This document shows, one piece after another, positions 25,301 to 40,162 of a stretch of 64,000 bases of DNA. The translations under genes were made by a program, and so were the position numbers. Origin of the DNA: Geosiphon pyriformis (lineage: Eukaryota; Glomeromycota; Glomeromycetes; Archaeosporales; Geosiphonaceae). Below the pieces are notes generated by a model, which searched no databases, was not told the origin of the DNA, and saw only the letters and a list, made by a program, of their open reading frames with translations. The stretch's first letter is position 1. Every line of letters starts with the position of its first letter. The stretch spans positions 290,389-354,388 of the forward strand of contig JAAOMT010000678.1 in the NCBI GenBank assembly GCA_016748015.1, in the 5' to 3' direction.

Positions 25301-27029
25301 GAAACAAAGACTTGGTACGGCATCCCAGCTTCGAATGCCAATAAATTCGAAGAGGCTGCAAGATCTCTATTGCCTGAATTCTTTGAGAATCAGCCCGATT
25401 TATTACATCAGCTAACAACTATCATCAGCCCGGGTAAGCTAGTGGCCGAAGGTGTGAAAGTGGTGGCTATTGATCAAAGACCCAATCAATTTGTCGTCAC
25501 CTATCCACGAGGATATCATGCCGGGTTCAACCAGGGTGTAAGTACTCATTTCTCTGCAAAGGGTATTTTTCAACACCTGAATATCTTGTTATTATTACTA
25601 AGTGCCAACCCAGCAGATAAAATCACAAAATATTTAAATTATTAGTTCAACATAAACGAAGCAGTTAATTTTGCCCTTCCAGATTGGATTCCATACGGCA
25701 GAGACTCGGTTATGTCATACAAAAGGATTGGTCGACTTCCAGTATTCTCTCATGAGAGGCTTCTAATAGACCATGGCCTCCGAAACCATAACAATCCAAG
25801 GGTTGTTGCCTGGTAAGATAATAGTCACACGCAAATTACTCAAGTTGATGTGAATAAACTTCATATTGAATGTTTAAATCGAATCACCCTTATATTTACA
25901 CACAGGCTTAGAGAGCCCGTACAAGAAATCTGTAATTATGAAATTGCGATGCGGCAAAAAATTTTAAAACAAATTAATCAAAGAGAACCAATATATGAAA
26001 CAATCGACCGTGACGAAGATCACATTACATGCAAAGCATGTAATGCATATTGTGCCTTGTCGCAGGTTGCATCACGATGCAAACCAGAGGTCGTCTGTCT
26101 TGAACACGCAGAAAATGCGGCTACAATATGTAAATGTGGCAAAGGCTGTCAATATCTACGAGTGAGATTTGTCGACGGGCACCTTAGAAGGTAATTATAT
26201 TTTTATTATTTGAGCTTTTCAAATCGAATATATATATATTTAAATTTTACTCCTTTAATTCAATAATCATAGCCTCGTCTCGGCCCTTCAACGAACCCAA
26301 GAGGCCACTACTGAGTGGGTGGGGAAGTTCTTGAACTTTTGGGAAAACACCAGGTTTCCCACCCTCGAACAAATCCAGTGGTGGTGGCGAGAAGCCGAGG
26401 GCAAAAAAATGCCCGTCGACACATTTCAACTTGGTACTTTTGTCGACCAATGCCAAAGTTGGACCGAAAAGGCTTTTTCGATTTGCCAGCAGATCGACGC
26501 TCACATGTACCCCAAGTGTAGTGAATACCGATCTGCATCCCTTGATATCAATGCATTTTTGGGAAGATGGATGGAGCGGGTGGAGGATTGCTTGGATGAG
26601 GAGGATCAGGGGCGACATTGTGCCTGTAGGAGTAGAGAGGAGGAGTCGTGGATGGTCCAATGCGACATATGTCGCGCTTGGTACCATGGAGAATGTATTG
26701 GGGAAGGCCCTTGGTCTGTAGGAAAAGATGAGGAGTGGTATTGTGAGATGTGTCAGGCGATATCGGGAGGTTTGGAGATGCGTTCTGTGGTAGGAGGTGT
26801 TTTGGAGCTCGGGAAGGAGGCTAAACAGCTTTTGTTTACGCCTTACCTCTCCCACGAGTTTGCCCAGATTGCTTCGGCAATTCAATCGGGCTTTCTCGTG
26901 GGAAAAGATCTTCCCTCACTCAGGAGAGCCTTTGGGATGGGCCTGGTGTGGGCCATCCCAAAGGCTCTCCCGATTGAAAAGGCTTCTCCAACCCTCGGGA
27001 AGGGAGTAGAGGGGAGAAGCTGGGCGTAA
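22372..27029 (+). CDS. KDM5/JARID1-type histone H3K4 demethylase, 1268 aa
   Basis: Fe(II)/2-oxoglutarate-dependent chromatin enzyme expected to demethylate H3K4 (family knowledge). Phase-consistent exons: 22372-22746, 23129-23329, 23407-24971, 25081-25537, 25646-25812, 25906-26190, 26273-27029. Domains in order: JmjN (FFPSAEEFADPYAYFEQI); ARID (23129-23570, LFKLPHLDKAPIDLYSLAKAV and WAQVAREIKPGG); a long Ser/Asn-rich linker; PHD1 (CGICEERIHPNEKKLLC...CPSC); JmjC with iron ligands in CWHVEDQ (HxE) and GYHAGFNQG (His); a C5HC2 zinc finger (CKACNAYCAL...CKCGKGCQYL); a PLU-1-like helical region; PHD2 (CDICRAWYHGECIG...WYCEMC). All catalytic metal ligands are present. The last exon is clearly more GC-rich than the others and contains a long inverted repeat. 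Confidence 0.95.
26881..26979. repeat. Nested inverted repeat in the last KDM5 exon
   Basis: The arms GGAGAGCCTTTGGGATGG (26923-26940) and its exact reverse complement (26953-26970) are separated by 12 bases. An outer pair, TTCAATCGGG (26881-26890) and CCCGATTGAA (26970-26979), is also exact. It is coding and could fold in the mRNA near the 3' end of the reading frame. Confidence 0.85.
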
Positions 27030-27495
27030 AAGAAAGCTTTAAAGTATTAGCTTGCCAGGGGTTGGGAAAATTTTTTGAACTTTCTGTGTAATTTATCTGT
27101 ATTTAACTTTAGCAATAACTCAAACAACCCTAATCTTTTTAGATTCTTTCTTCAAACAATATTGGATTGAATTTTGTATAAAATGGTTTATTATAGGTTG
27201 ATATGAACATGGAATCTCTCAAATGGTGAAAAATAAATTTCCTTTATAGTTGGAAACTTCAAATCTGTGTTAATGTTTTATATATCTGGGGAACTATGTC
27301 TTGAGTGACAATTTGATATCAAATACTTGAAAAGGTTGGAATTTCTCCAATAGATGTATTTAGAAATTAAAATCATGCTTAATGTGGATAGATTTTTTGG
27401 ACACATAAGCTGTAGATCTTTTTAGAATAAATATTCCATTTGAATGTTTGCCATAAGTGCAATTCTCACATCGTTATATTTTCCTTTCATTTTAG
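27030..27495. other. Intergenic spacer, KDM5 3' UTR and TAF13 5' region
   Basis: No coding signal is seen. The TAF13 ATG follows TTTTAG directly after a T-rich run, which could be the acceptor of a 5' UTR intron. Confidence 0.5.
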
Positions 27496-28023
27496 ATGGA
27501 AGCCCGACGAGGAAGACCACCGAAAGAAAAGAAAGGCCTTTTTGCCAAAGACCGTAGGTACTTATAAAAGCCTAAGCCCCATTTTTTATTAATAACGTTG
27601 CTCTCTTCGGTTTTTAGTAAGTCAGCTAATGTATGGATTTGGTGACGTACCTAATCCTGCTTCTGATACTGTGAATGTGCTTGAGGAAATGGTTATTGAC
27701 TATATCACGGAAATGGTAATTTAAATTGTTTTTACATTTTTTACTGCCTCAACTTGGAAAGTGCTCTGGTTTTTAACTTCGGATAGGGTCCTAAAAGTCT
27801 ATTGATTTCATAGTGCATAAAAGCATCACAGGTGGCAGGAACAAGAAGCAAAGTAAAGGTTGAAGATTTCAAATTCCTTTTGCGCAATGATCCTAAAAAG
27901 CTTGCACGAGTCGAAGAGCTTTTATACATGAGCGAAGATATTAAAAGAGCTCGGCAATCTTTTGATCCAAAAGAAATGGAGATTCCGTTACGAGGGGGTG
28001 AAAACTCAAAGTTCGACTTATGA
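27496..28023 (+). CDS. TAF13: TFIID subunit TAF13 (histone-fold), 121 aa
   Basis: General transcription factor subunit that pairs with TAF11 through a histone fold inside TFIID (family knowledge). Three exons keep phase: 27496-27553, 27618-27715, 27814-28023. The protein starts MEARRGRPPKEKKGLF. It then has KDLSQLMYGFGDVPNPASD and VLEEMVIDYITEM (helices 1 and 2), and after the second intron VKVEDFKFLLRNDPKKLARV, ELLYMSEDIKRARQSFD. These are the family hallmarks and the length fits a minimal TAF13. The neighbouring COX13 gene converges on it, with about 240 bases between the stops. Confidence 0.93.
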
Positions 28024-28266
28024 AAAATTTTCCAAATAGGTTTGAATACTCAAAATACATTTACATTAGTTTTGTTTCAATGGATATGGTATGTAATTTG
28101 TAAAAACCCATACTGTGAAGTCTAGACTATTTATTCATAATGCATCTCATGAAATTTAAAATTTGAATCTCAGATTCAGAAACATAAAAGAACCTTATTA
28201 ATGTTGAATTGAATAGAAATAAAGAATTAAGTCTGATATTTGATTATATACTTACAAAATTAGTCT
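28024..28266. other. Convergent 3' spacer between TAF13 and COX13
   Basis: The two stop codons face each other across this spacer, so it holds both 3' UTRs. AATAAA-like signals exist in the AT-rich sequence, such as AATAAAG near 28220, but none can be assigned with certainty. Confidence 0.5.
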
Positions 28267-28889
28267 CTAATGGTTAACCTTTGGATTGTGAAACAGCGAT
28301 TTGTCACCATCACCCCAGGGGAAAGGCTATTTTTTATTGCAAGTATGAAGGTTACTTTTAAACTTATGGTTAAAGGAGAAAATTAGAACGACAACAAACC
28401 TTTGTCCTGAGACGTAGGTAAGGATACGGAGGAGTTTCCTCTTCATGATGATGAGCAGCATGTTCGCTAGCTATTCTATACGCGTTCCAAGCCGTTAGAA
28501 GAATCCCAGGACCTGCAACATAGAGGGAAATTTTTCTCCAAAGTTGAGCGGCGTCTTTTCTTACATAAAAAATGAAATTTATCAAGATCAGTTACACTAA
28601 TCGTTGCCCTTTGACAAACAATCGTCTTAAACAGTTCCCTGGATAGAATTCATCTTTTGATCTTTGCGGGAGGCAGGACGATGACAAATTTAGAGCACAG
28701 CTACATGTAATTCGACTTGAGGTTGATTCACTTACGCCGAGCGTGCTCTTCAATAGCCTCTTGCTCAGCAAGTAAAGGATTCACCTTTCCAGCAGGTACC
28801 TGCGCGGAAAATCCACGTCGTGAACAGCAAGAACGAGAAGGTGTTGTCAAAAGGCCCATAAAACGAGAGGTTGCAAAGCGACTGGCCAT
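28267..28889 (-). CDS. COX13: Cytochrome c oxidase subunit VIa (COX13/COX6A), about 122 aa
   Basis: Small single-span subunit of respiratory complex IV in the mitochondrial inner membrane (family knowledge). Exons 28889-28736, 28554-28400 and 28326-28267 keep phase. The N-terminus MASRFATSRFMGLLTTPSRS is Arg/Ser-rich, as expected for a mitochondrial presequence. The membrane span is ISLYVAGPGILLTAWNAYRI. Then come the conserved HHHEEETPPYPYLRLRTK and, after the last intron, PFPWGDGDKSLFHNPKVNH. An in-frame upstream ATG at 28958 would lengthen the presequence by 23 residues. I chose 28889 because the following peptide alone looks like a complete targeting signal. Confidence 0.94.
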
Positions 28890-32922
<4,033 letters not shown>

Positions 32923-35283
32923 AAAAATCTACTATTTGATCAACATTTTCCTTACTTTATAAATATAATATAATATATGTTATCCTCTTTGGCTTGAACA
33001 TTATTAGAAAAATTTATTTGATATATTGGCATGTGATAAAGCAATTTTTTATTTCTTTACTGCCTCATACTTTGCCGAAAAGTTTATTTGGCTGACCAGT
33101 CGTTCACTTAGATAAAACACATGTAAAATATTAGCATATAGAGAAAACAAGAAATATTTTTTCAAACAAAAACACCTTATTTTTCAACCAAAATATCTGT
33201 TAGTTCGGCTTTTTTACCTTCATTTTTGCTGAACTTTTTTAAGAATCAAAAGAATTCAAGTGCTAGTTTTTACCTCATAATGAATTATTTCTAAATGCCA
33301 GTATTAATTTATTAAATATTACATTTGTTTTATTAATAATATAATAACTATTGATGTTAATTTGTTTATTTATTAAATCATTGTTTTTTAACTATTTAAT
33401 TAACACAAGTTTTTATTAATTATTATAATTATATATGTATAATTTTATAAATTACAATTTTAATTGATATAATTAATATAATTAATATTACAAAATTTAT
33501 TGTCTGATTTTATTAAATTAATTAACTTGCATAAATTATATTATTTATATGTTTTTTATTTATTATTATAAATAAAAAATAAAGAATAAAATAACCAATT
33601 TTAAAATGTTTTAGTTTATAAACAATATATAAAATTAAGAATTAAGTTAAATATTTACTTTTATTTATTTTATTAACATAATTATTTAATAATTAACTAA
33701 TTTATAATAATAATTAATATTAATTAATTAATAATTCTTGTTAAATATATAAGTAATAATTTTTTAAGCTATAAAAAAATAATTATATTAATTTATTTAA
33801 AATGTAACTAAAAACAATCTTAAAATTAAAACAATTAATTTTTTAAAATATCAAAAAATTAATTTCTTTTAAAAAAAAATATTAGCTTTTTTTATTTTTT
33901 TGGTGTTTTTACTAATCTTATTATAATTATATTAATTATAGTATTTAATTTAAATTTGGTTATAAATAATAGTTTTTTTTATTGTAAATAATAAAAATAA
34001 TAATAACAATATATTTACTAAAATTAATTCATAATATAATTGCTTAATATATTAATTTTAATTATTTATTGTTAATTCTAAAAGCAAAACAAATTATAAT
34101 TAATTAAGTTATTTAAATAAAAACTAAAACACTTTTTTTATTGCTTTTTAAAAATATTATTAATATTTAAAAATTTTTTAACTAAATAATTTTTATTTTG
34201 GTATTTGAAAAAATTACAAATATTAATTGGTTTAAAATTGGTTACTAAAATAATATTATTTTAAGTTTTTTAAAGTTGTATTTATTAACTTTTTTGCTAT
34301 TTTAATTTGTTTATTATTGTAATTTTACATTATATTTTTTAAATATTTTTATTAATAAAAACAAAAATGCTCTTAATATATTTAATAAATTTTGGTATTA
34401 AATTAAAATTTACTAATTTATAATAATATATTGTTATGTATTTTAAGTTTTTTAAAATTATTAAAACTGTATTTGTTTGTTAATTGATTTATAAAATATA
34501 TTTAAAACTAAGTTAATTAATTACTTTTTAGTTATATAGTTTTTAAAATTAACAATTTGGTTTTTTAAGTTAATATTAATTATTATTATTATTAATTTAT
34601 TATTATTATTTTTAAGTTTAACTAATATTTTGCATAAAAGCTATATTTGTGATTGGGCCTTACTTGTTAATTATTTAATAAAAAAAAAAGCTATATTTAA
34701 AAAAAATTCTAGATATTAAAATTTAGATTATTTGGTTTTAAATTATAAAATTGTATTTTTTGATTTTTTAAGATATTTTTTAAATTTTTTGTTATATTTA
34801 AAGTTTTTATTAATTAAAAAATTTATTTAATTTAGTTGAATTTATAGTTATAAAAATTAAAACTTTAATAAATTAATTTTGTTTTTTTATAATTATTAAA
34901 ATAAATTCTAATATAAATATATACAGTTATTAAAACTAAAAATGCTTTTGTAAATTACTTTGATAAAACAAAAATATTAAGTGATTTTTATTTAAAAAAT
35001 AGATAAATAATATTTATTTTAAACATAAAAAAACTTTACTTGTAAAATAACTTTTTATTAAAAAACCAGTTTTAAAATAATTAAAAAATGCTTTAAATTT
35101 GTATTATTAAGAATGATATTAAAATATTTATTTAATTGTTTTTATTATTAAAAAAAATTTTAAATATTGTTTTTTGTTTAATAAAATTTATAAAATTAAA
35201 AAATATTTTTGTTATTAATAATTAAAACAAAAAAAAACTATTTAATATAAAACTTTTTGTCTCCTTAGTTTTATAATCATGAT
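32923..35283. other. Extremely AT-rich intergenic DNA
   Basis: From about 33290 to 35270 the sequence is nearly all A and T, with TTAATTAA and TTATTATT patterns and no credible open frame. It looks like old repeat DNA that has lost most C and G. A LINE terminal block at about 34640-34690 is listed separately. Confidence 0.7.
34612..34692 (+). mobile_element. LINE 3' terminal remnant
   Basis: The block GTGATTGGGCCTTACTTGTTAA followed by TTATTTAATAAAAAAAAAA matches the terminal sequence of the LINE copies ending near 12140 and 54630. Only the last few tens of bases are recognisable in the AT-rich surroundings. Confidence 0.55.
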
Positions 35284-37535
35284 CAGAGCAAAAGTAAAAA
35301 AGCTGTACCTAATATTTTTTTTAAGATATTTAATAAAATTTCAACCAAAAAAGCTTTTTTTGTTATAGAAGCTGCTAGACAAAACGTTTTAGAAGCATTT
35401 TTTTTACCTAGTAATCGTGAAAAGCTGCTTTTAGTAACTATTAAAACATTTTCTTTATCTTTGACTGGTTTTTTATCAATTAAAATTCTCTCAAAAAGAC
35501 ACATTTAAATTAGTCTTAGTATTGCTTTTACTTTATTTAAAAGCCCAAAAGTTTTTAATAACAAACTAGTTAACAAACTGGTTTTCTTTTCTATAGCTTT
35601 TATATTTAGTACTGCTAATACCATCTCTTCAAAAATATGATTAAAAAGATCAAAGATTCAAAAAAATGGAAACAGTTGGTTATCTTTGCTATTGTTGCAC
35701 CGAATTTTTTTGTGGTTTCTAATAAAATCTTAGATAAAATTTCTGTTATATTATTCAGCACATTGCCCAAAATAGACCAAGATTAATTACTGGCTGTATT
35801 GCCAAATATGATGTCTTTCAACAGATTATTGCTAGTTTTAAAAGCAAAGCAATTATTTTCTATGAAGTCATCTGTTTTTAAGAACTAAACTAACCAAATA
35901 GAAACTGAATTATTTCTATTGTTAGTTTTTGGTGCTACTACTGGTAATGTCTGAAAAACTATTTTTAGTTATTAAAGATTTGCTAAGTAAGTAGTCTCTA
36001 TTTTGATGCTTAATATTACTTTTAAAATAAAATTGGCTTATGTTAAGACTGGTTTTTAATTTGTACATGGTTTCTTGAATTTGAAGTCAATATTAAAAGA
36101 TAATATGAAGCTCTTTTGTATAAAGTTTGCTTCTTAAAAGTCTTTAAAAACTGCTTTTTTGGTTAAGCTTACAAGCTTTGTTTATTTAACTACTCTTAAA
36201 ATTGTTAAGTTTTTGGTGGTTTCTAATTCTGGTTCTTCTTCTGCTGTTGTTATATTGTATGATATGTCTTTAGATATATTTGTTGCTAATATTAAGATAG
36301 CTTTTGGTGTGTTTGGTAAAGTTACTTATATTATGCTAAAGCCTGCTGGCATTTGGCAATATGTGATTGTTTATTTTAAAAAACTGAACTTTGTTGTATT
36401 TACCTTAAATTATTGATCAATTTTAATGAATAAAAATAGTGTTAGAATTCTTTTTTTGGTAAATTAAAATAAGATTATTCTGTTTTGTGATAAGTTTAAG
36501 ACCAAGTTGGTCAACTTTTTTTCTAACTGTACTGCTTTTAAAATTAGTAATATGATTTTTTAAGTCAATAATTAAACATGTTTTATTCCTTATTTTCCTA
36601 ATTTTGGTTATTTTTTCCAGTTTGTTCTAATTACATTTGAATCTCAGATCAATTTAAAAACTGCTGTTATTAAAATTAATACACTAAAAAAGTATTGTAT
36701 TTGATAAAAAACTCTTGATTGTTGATGCTGTTTTAGATGTCAAAAAATAGGCCCTTTAGCTGTAGATTATAAGATTTTTTCGTTTTTTTTTTTCAAGACT
36801 TTCAAAGTATTTACTCTATATTTTGTAAATATAAAGTCTTATACTAAGATGTTTGCTTTTTTAAATTCTTCTAAATTTCTTTTATTGGTGACCTCTATTT
36901 TTTTTTCTGAGGTTGAAAATAATCTTTTGATTTTTTTTGGCTGGTGTTTTTGAAATCTGATTTAGTCAAATTGTTAACTTTGGTTAAATCTATTGTTAAG
37001 TCTATTAATATATTAATAACTACTTTTAAACAATTTATTAAAGATGATTTTATGTTAAACAACAAGCTTGAAAACAAGATTAATAAGCTTATAATATATT
37101 TAAATGCTTTTAGCAAATCTGTTGATAAGTTGAAAAAAGAAATAGTGATATTAAAAACAGAGTATGACATAAAAAATATTAATATGTTTGGTAATTCTAA
37201 AGTTTTAATTAAAGTAAGTGATAAGATGTTTAGTGAATCAATAGCATTCTGAAAATTCAAATCTCTTGAGATTAGATTCAGTCTTATAAAAACAATTGAG
37301 TAACTTGTTAGATTGGTTTCTAATAGTTTTACTTTGTTTGATATAGTTTAAAAAATATTTATTTTAAACAAGTTTTTTTGTAAGTTATTAACATAATATA
37401 GCTTAAACTGGCTTAAATAACTGGTTATATATAAAAGCACATAAATTACATTTAGTTTAAAACATTAGTTTGTTTTAAAGTACTAGATAATAGTTGGATC
37501 ATATTTATTAAATTTTAATAATAATAAAAAATTAA
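35284..37535 (+). mobile_element. Decayed LINE: ORF1 plus 3' tail, most of ORF2 missing
   Basis: Plus-strand fragments read like an ORF1 of a LINE group common in AM fungi. They include an N-terminal KAVPNIFFKIFNKISTKKA block, RRM-like segments (about 36159-36420, FGKVTYIMLKPAGIWQYVIV) and a decayed zinc knuckle CCFRCQKIGPLAVDYK near 36727-36770. A coiled-coil-like tail follows (36944-37252, LLTLVKSIVKSI...VDKLKKEIVILKTEYD). The 3' UTR hairpin ATAACTGGTTAT lies at 37417-37428. ORF2 is absent, so an internal deletion is likely. Heavy G-to-A and C-to-T type decay is seen. Confidence 0.7.
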
Positions 37536-38089
37536 AATAAAATAAAATAAAATAATAATAATAATAAATATTAAAAAACTAAATATTATTAAAAAAACTA
37601 TTTAAAATTTTTTTTTATTAATTTAACAATATAATAATAATAAAATTTTCTTTTTTTGTATTTTTAATTTTTTAAAAAAGTTATTTCTTAAAAAATAAGG
37701 TTTTTTTTTTGTTAAAAGGTTTTTAATATTTAATTTAATATTTTTTATTTAATTATATAAGTACTACTAAATTAAATAATATAATAAATTTTAGTAAAAG
37801 TTTTAAGAGTTTAAATACTAATTTTGCTAGCAAAATTTTCTTAATAAAAAAAAAAAAAGTGTTTTTTTTAAAACTTAATAATAATAATATTAATACTTTT
37901 TTTTATAATAGTTATTTTAATTAATAATATAAATAATATAGTAAATATTAAAAGTATTAATATAGACAAAAATTTCTTGATCAAAAAACTGTTTTTAATT
38001 TAAATAATAGCAGTAAAATAAAAACAAATAATATAAATATTATTTTAAAAGTACTAAAAATTAAAATTAAAAAAAAATCTTTCGTTTGT
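37536..38089. other. AT-rich spacer with homopolymer runs
   Basis: No coding signal. Runs such as AATAATAAT and poly-T separate the decayed LINE from the next, better preserved one. Confidence 0.6.
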
Positions 38090-38265
38090 TGATCCCTTAG
38101 TCACAATGAGAGCTTGATTTTTTTGAAGAAGTAAATTTTCTTTCCTTTCTTACCCCTATAAGTTTTGCAGTTATTTCTTCTAATGTACTTTTGTTTGTGG
38201 ATATAAATCCAGTAGACTCTTTTGCTAGTGGGTCAGTGTCTATTTTGGCTGGGTTAGGAATCTGA

Positions 38266-40161
38266 TTGGGTGTCAAAACCAAGCATCAGGTGAGTGCTCA
38301 TTTGCAAAATGCATCTTATAAAAAACCCAAGAAGCCTGTTGTTGCTAGCAGTATTATTAAGACATCTGTCGATCCTCTGGTTTTCATAAATATGCTTACT
38401 GATGGTAACAAGCCTATGAGATCGTGGGGCAACAAAGTAAACAGTGAAGCAAGCAGTATTAGCAGCATTTCAGATCTGAAAAACATGAAGAATATGATTG
38501 CAGAAGAAACAAATTATACTGATTCAAATGCTTTGAAGATCGACAATAAGATGGATGATGCTACTCCCAGGAAGACATGTACTAAGACATATGTTTTAGA
38601 TAGTAAGCTGAACAAGATTTCTTTCAATGATTTAAGCAATGGTGATGATGATGTTTTGACACTTTTGGTTTCTAAATTTTCTGGTGCTAAGCGTTTACTG
38701 GCTGCTGGGTCATGTGTCTTGGATAAATGCAATTTCAGGCCTGTCAAATCTTTTGCACTTGATGTTGAATTGTCAGCCATACCTGGAAAGACAAATAGTA
38801 ATAAATTGATGGCAATAAAAAAAATTTCTATTAAATTGATGGATTTGGAAGGGGCGTCGACTTTCTCAAAATTTCTTGAGATCATTAAATTTTCCTTTAC
38901 ATCTGAATTGAGTCTAAAGAAGATTAGAGAATTGGCAACTCATAAGAAAATTGTGGTAAATGTTGATGTTAGACAGATAAACAAACATTCAAATTGGGTA
39001 ATTGTTGTTAAAAAAATTCTGGTCAATCTTTTCAAATCAGCTGTAAAATCTGTTTTTTCTAAATTTGGAAAGATTGTATCAATCAAGATGCAATTGATTG
39101 GCCTGTGACAAAAAGCTTTAGTGGAATTTGAGTCATCTGAAATAGCTAATTTGGTCACAGCTAGATGGTCTGTTGTCATGGGAAAGAATTCAGTTCATGT
39201 GGTAAAAGCTATTGATAATAAACATACATGGGTATCCAGAGATTAACACTGAGCTTTGCTTTATATTCTTTCAGTTGGTACTATGGCTCATAATCTTTTG
39301 GACTTGTTGAAGTCATATGGTGAGAAAACCTGTTTTATTGGCTGTAATCCTAACTCTTATGTACGTGATAGATGTGCAATTGTGTGCTTTGTTGATGAGG
39401 CATCTAAATTGGCTGCTATTGGTTCTGCTTCAGTGTTTAAGAGTGTGAATTTGTACTGGGCTGGTTTTTCTTTGGCCCATTGTGCTTATTGCAAACAGTT
39501 TGGTCATATCTCTATAATGTGCTCATTGAGTGAGAATTCTGGTATTTGTAGTAAGCAGATGGTCACTCCTCAGAATCAGGTTCATTTGACCAACATATAT
39601 AGGAAGAAGCAAGCACCAATTGTTTATTCAGTTTCTTTTGGTGGGAAAACTTGGGCTCAAGTTGCTGGTGGTTCTTCTTCTCATGTGGTTTTGTTGGATA
39701 CTTTAGAATCTAGTTCATCTTTGGGCACAAAGCCTGCACCAATAGATTCTAGTTTTTTTGGTGATTTCTATTTGGTTGATTGGTTGGTCTTTCTGGAATG
39801 TTCTTTAAAGCTTCTGATGGATCAGGTTTCTGGTATTATGAAAAAATTGAGTTTTGTGGAATTGGTGCTTCTGGCATCCAAACTTCTTATTCCTCTTCCA
39901 GTTGTTCTCACATCTGTTGCACCCAATTTGAACTCTGATATGACTCTAGATGTCATGGTAGTGTCCCTTTCTCTATCACTGTCAATTGTTGCTGACCCAG
40001 TTTCTGATCTTGGTCTGAGTAGTTCTAAAGTTTTGACATCCAAAGTAGGTGGATTGGAATCCAAAATGGTGGCTTTGGAGGTGTCAGTTGATTTTGTTTT
40101 GGAAAAATTGGATCATTTGTGCTCTGGCTTGGGCTTGTCAACTTTTCTTATTTCTCAATAA
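38266..40161 (+). pseudogene. LINE ORF1 (RRM-like region and CCHC zinc knuckle)
   Basis: Nucleic-acid-binding protein of the LINE. The open pieces 38266-39108 and 39256-40161 are split by stops at 39106-39108 and near 39244. An RRM-like segment (WVIVVKKILVNLFKSAVKSV, FSKFGKIVSIKMQ) precedes the break. A second RRM-like region and then the zinc knuckle CAYCKQFGHISIMC (39481-39522, CX2CX4HX4C) follow. The C-terminal 130 residues are predicted to be helical (LESKMVALEVSVDFVLEKLD), perhaps for multimerisation. Confidence 0.8.
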
Positions 40162-40162
40162 G

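Noticed and set aside
26247-26885. Minus-strand 212-codon frame opposite the last KDM5 exon
   Set aside because: It is antisense to the clearly conserved PLU-1/PHD2 region. The long open frame follows from the GC-rich codon use of that exon.
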